From Pithys albifrons albifrons (Eukaryota > Chordata > Aves > Passeriformes > Thamnophilidae), in contig NC_092459.1 in the NCBI RefSeq assembly GCF_047495875.1, positions 21,375,795 through 21,439,794 on the forward strand: a DNA stretch of 64,000 nucleotides. The letters are read 5' to 3'. Position 1 is the first letter of the stretch. Every line of letters begins with the position of its first letter. Of the stretch, positions 61,801-64,000 are shown one piece after another. A program made the translations under genes and the position numbers. The notes beneath the pieces were generated by a model, which searched no databases, was not told the origin of the DNA, and was given only the letters and a program-made list of their open reading frames with translations.

Positions 61801-64000
61801 GTCAGCTCTCACACAAGAAGTTGAGAGACTATTGCCAGAGTAAATTTGGCCAAACTTGATCAATGTTACAGAAGAAAAACACTTTGAGATAATTGTCTTG
61901 AGTGATTTACCATTCTTTCCATGGTCTTTAGCACATACTCTGACACTGAAGGTGTCTAAACAAGGTAGCCATTGGCTTTTTTTAAGTTTTCTGTTTAGGA
62001 CTTGCCTCTTCTGGCCAGCTGATGTCCAAAGTGAGAGCTTCCTAGTCTTTCTCTTATTACCCCAAGAGCAGGGGTTTAAGGACCCACCATACATTTGGTT
62101 GCTATAAACAAGAAGCTAGTCCGTAACTCCAGTCCCAAATTGTTGTCAATGCCTTGCATGGCATGTGCTTCACACTTCCAATCTGATCTGATCTAATGCC
62201 CTAAATTCATGAAAAAAGTATGTCCCCTACCTGAAATATCCCAGCTGTTTTGAGCAATAGTTTAGCAGCCAGGTGTTTATCACACTGGGAGTCTCTCTGC
62301 TTCTCTCAATGCAAATGAATACCTCTCTTCTCCTTTCAGCCTCCCCATGGAGGAGTCTCATGCATATGGAAGAGTAATACCACATCGAAGTTGAAAACTC
62401 AAGGGGCATCCCTGCAGTTTCAGGTCTCATCACCCATTTGCTGGATAGATATTGCTGGAGGCTGAAGCCCCTCTCTTTATAGGCAGAGCAGGTACACTGC
62501 CTGCACCACTCACACAAGCCTTTCCATCAGTGGTTCAGATCTGAGTTGGACTTGAACCAATGATCTAAGTCACTGAACCTCTGAAAGGGACTGTCTTGTA
62601 TTTCTTGTTCCTGACAATAGATCACATGTAAGACATGGTGGTAGTCCCTTCCTTCCAGCTGCTGAACTTCACAGTTTTGTGCTTGATATCTGTCTGTAAA
62701 AAGACATCTAGTACTTGTTGTCAAAAGCTCCCTTATAATCAAAAGGACAAAAGGATCATTATGGAAGACATCCTACCCTCTTTGAGAAGAATCTGTCATG
62801 GGTATGGTATCCCCAAAACCAGCCTCCTTATGTCTTTCAGTCCAGCTGATATAATCAACCACTTAAGGCTACAATAGCGAAATGAGAGGAATCTGCCCCA
62901 CTGCTTCCCAGTCAAACACAGAGAAGCACACAGTCAAGTGTCACATTACATAAGTTTTCTATGGTCTGAATGAAATTCATATATCTGTTAACAGGATATT
63001 GGCTCTTCCCTTCAAGAAGCAGCTGGGAAAGCGCTGTTCCTAATGGCTACATTCTCATTTGCCAAAGGGAAAATGAGCATTGTATTTCTTCCTTGGGAAG
63101 CATTATGTTGTTCATTATTTTACCATTAGAGACATGGTACAAAAAAAGCTGATTTGCAGCACAGCAATGGAGTACCAGTAAAAAATGCCAATCATCTGAA
63201 AAAGTAACATATCACATTAAATGAGTTGACCAGTGCATACAAATTTTTATGTAATTTTCCAGCAGCTACGAGGCAAAATTATCTCAATTACATAAAAATG
63301 CATAATTTTGCAATATCTGGCTCACTGAATGAAATTAATGCAAGGGCTGTTGAACTTACCAAATTTCATAAGCATAACAAAATAAAATATCAATTCAATG
63401 CAAAGCTATCCTAAACTGTAGCTACAAGAAGAGAGAGGGGGGGAAACTGTGAATCTTCCTTCTTTTTATTTTTTTAAAATCACTAAAATATATTATCATC
63501 TGATCAGCCCAGGTTTTTTGTAAGCAGCAGATAAATGTCTGGATTAAGTGCTACTCCTTGTAGCAGCAAGAATATTTTTTTCCCCTATAAACTTTATTAC
63601 TGTTATTTGTCACTTTTTGAAATACACAGTTATTTATACTGGGAAGGGACTCACCAAGCAATCACCTGACAGGCAAATTCAGATAATATGCTGTAACAAA
63701 TAAAAACGGTGACCGCCTGCCAACCTTCAATATCATTTTCTCAGCAGAGCAGCAATTCACAAGTAATTCAATCAGGTATTCAATAGAAAATTATTCCTGT
63801 TTTACAGACTGCCATCACTAACAGTGGGGCCTGATTTTGCTGCTTAACCACTTTGGCACACAACCAAGGACCGTGAAGTATTGGATTTTCTCCATGTCGT
63901 TTTAGTAACAGCAATGTAAAAAGAATGAGACAGTATGTAGAAATGTGGATAGAGACCTTAGCATGGTACCATAATACAATCCACACTTCCATAACAATTT
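55816..64000. other. Gene-free AT-rich DNA to the end of the window
   Basis: About 8.2 kb without a recognised transposon. The longest open frames are 126 codons (61714-62094, minus), 119 (60345-60704, plus) and 109 (60946-61275, plus). None has a recognisable domain, and overlapping frames on the other strand are of similar length. A perfect RNA polymerase III B-box-like word lies at 62549-62559 on the minus strand, and the block 63230-63420 looks like conserved non-coding DNA. Confidence 0.5.
63230..63420. promoter_or_regulatory. Possible conserved non-coding element
   Basis: An AT-rich but non-repetitive stretch with clustered motifs: TGTAATTTTCC, CAATTACATAAAAATGC, ATGCATAATTTTGC and GAAATTAATGC. 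The mixture of TAATTA-type homeodomain words and an octamer-like ATGCATAAT, without simple repetition, is typical of deeply conserved enhancers near developmental genes. Nothing in one sequence can show conservation, so this is a guess from texture. Confidence 0.2.

Noticed and set aside
61714..62094. 126-codon minus-strand frame, among the longest outside repeats
   Set aside because: No domain was recognised and a plus-strand frame overlaps it; this length is expected by chance in 64 kb.

Overview
The window looks like non-coding vertebrate nuclear DNA, almost certainly from a bird. Every recognisable element is avian in type: many 5'-truncated CR1 LINEs ending in the short terminal repeat (ATTCTATG)n, and avian endogenous-retrovirus LTRs of the TGTTATGG...CA and TGTGCTGG...CA kinds. 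The sequence is AT-rich. No host protein-coding exon could be supported: the open frames are short, overlap on both strands, or lie inside repeats. It reads as an intergenic desert or one large intron; which of these, and the species, cannot be decided from the sequence alone.

Layout. 1-6.0 kb: unique AT-rich DNA with a palindrome-rich patch near 2.5 kb. 6.06-7.14 kb: a minus-strand ERV remnant made of one LTR, its polypurine tract and a short internal stretch. 7.87 kb: a (TTC)n microsatellite. 8.55-9.10 kb: CR1. 9.85-10.16 kb: a SINE-like element whose head is a 5S rRNA gene copy on the minus strand. 14.3, 18.1 and 20.4 kb: CR1 ends. 19.6-20.2 kb: a probable LTR preceded by an unclassified GC-richer block. 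23.2 kb: a CR1 reverse-transcriptase scrap. 28.18-28.76 kb: a minus-strand solo LTR. 34.0-34.7 kb: an old minus-strand CR1 reverse-transcriptase fragment. 38.39-39.43 kb: about 1 kb of almost pure purine satellite-like repeat. 40.23 kb: a 34-bp tail fragment of the 5S-headed element, flanked by a perfect 13-bp direct repeat. 40.9-42.1 kb: the longest CR1 copy. 49.6-50.6 kb: one CR1 inserted into another. 50.64-51.27 kb: a plus-strand solo LTR of the same family as the one at 6.06 kb. 55.29-55.82 kb: the youngest-looking CR1, with an open C-terminal frame. 55.8-64 kb: unique AT-rich DNA with possible conserved non-coding blocks.

No genes work together here. The biology in the window is retrotransposition: CR1 insertion and nesting, LTR insertion and LTR-LTR excision, a candidate 5S-derived SINE family with two copies, and expansion of a purine-only tandem repeat. 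Family assignments rest on recognising consensus-like sequence by eye; no database search was run, and boundaries are approximate unless a flanking duplication is given.
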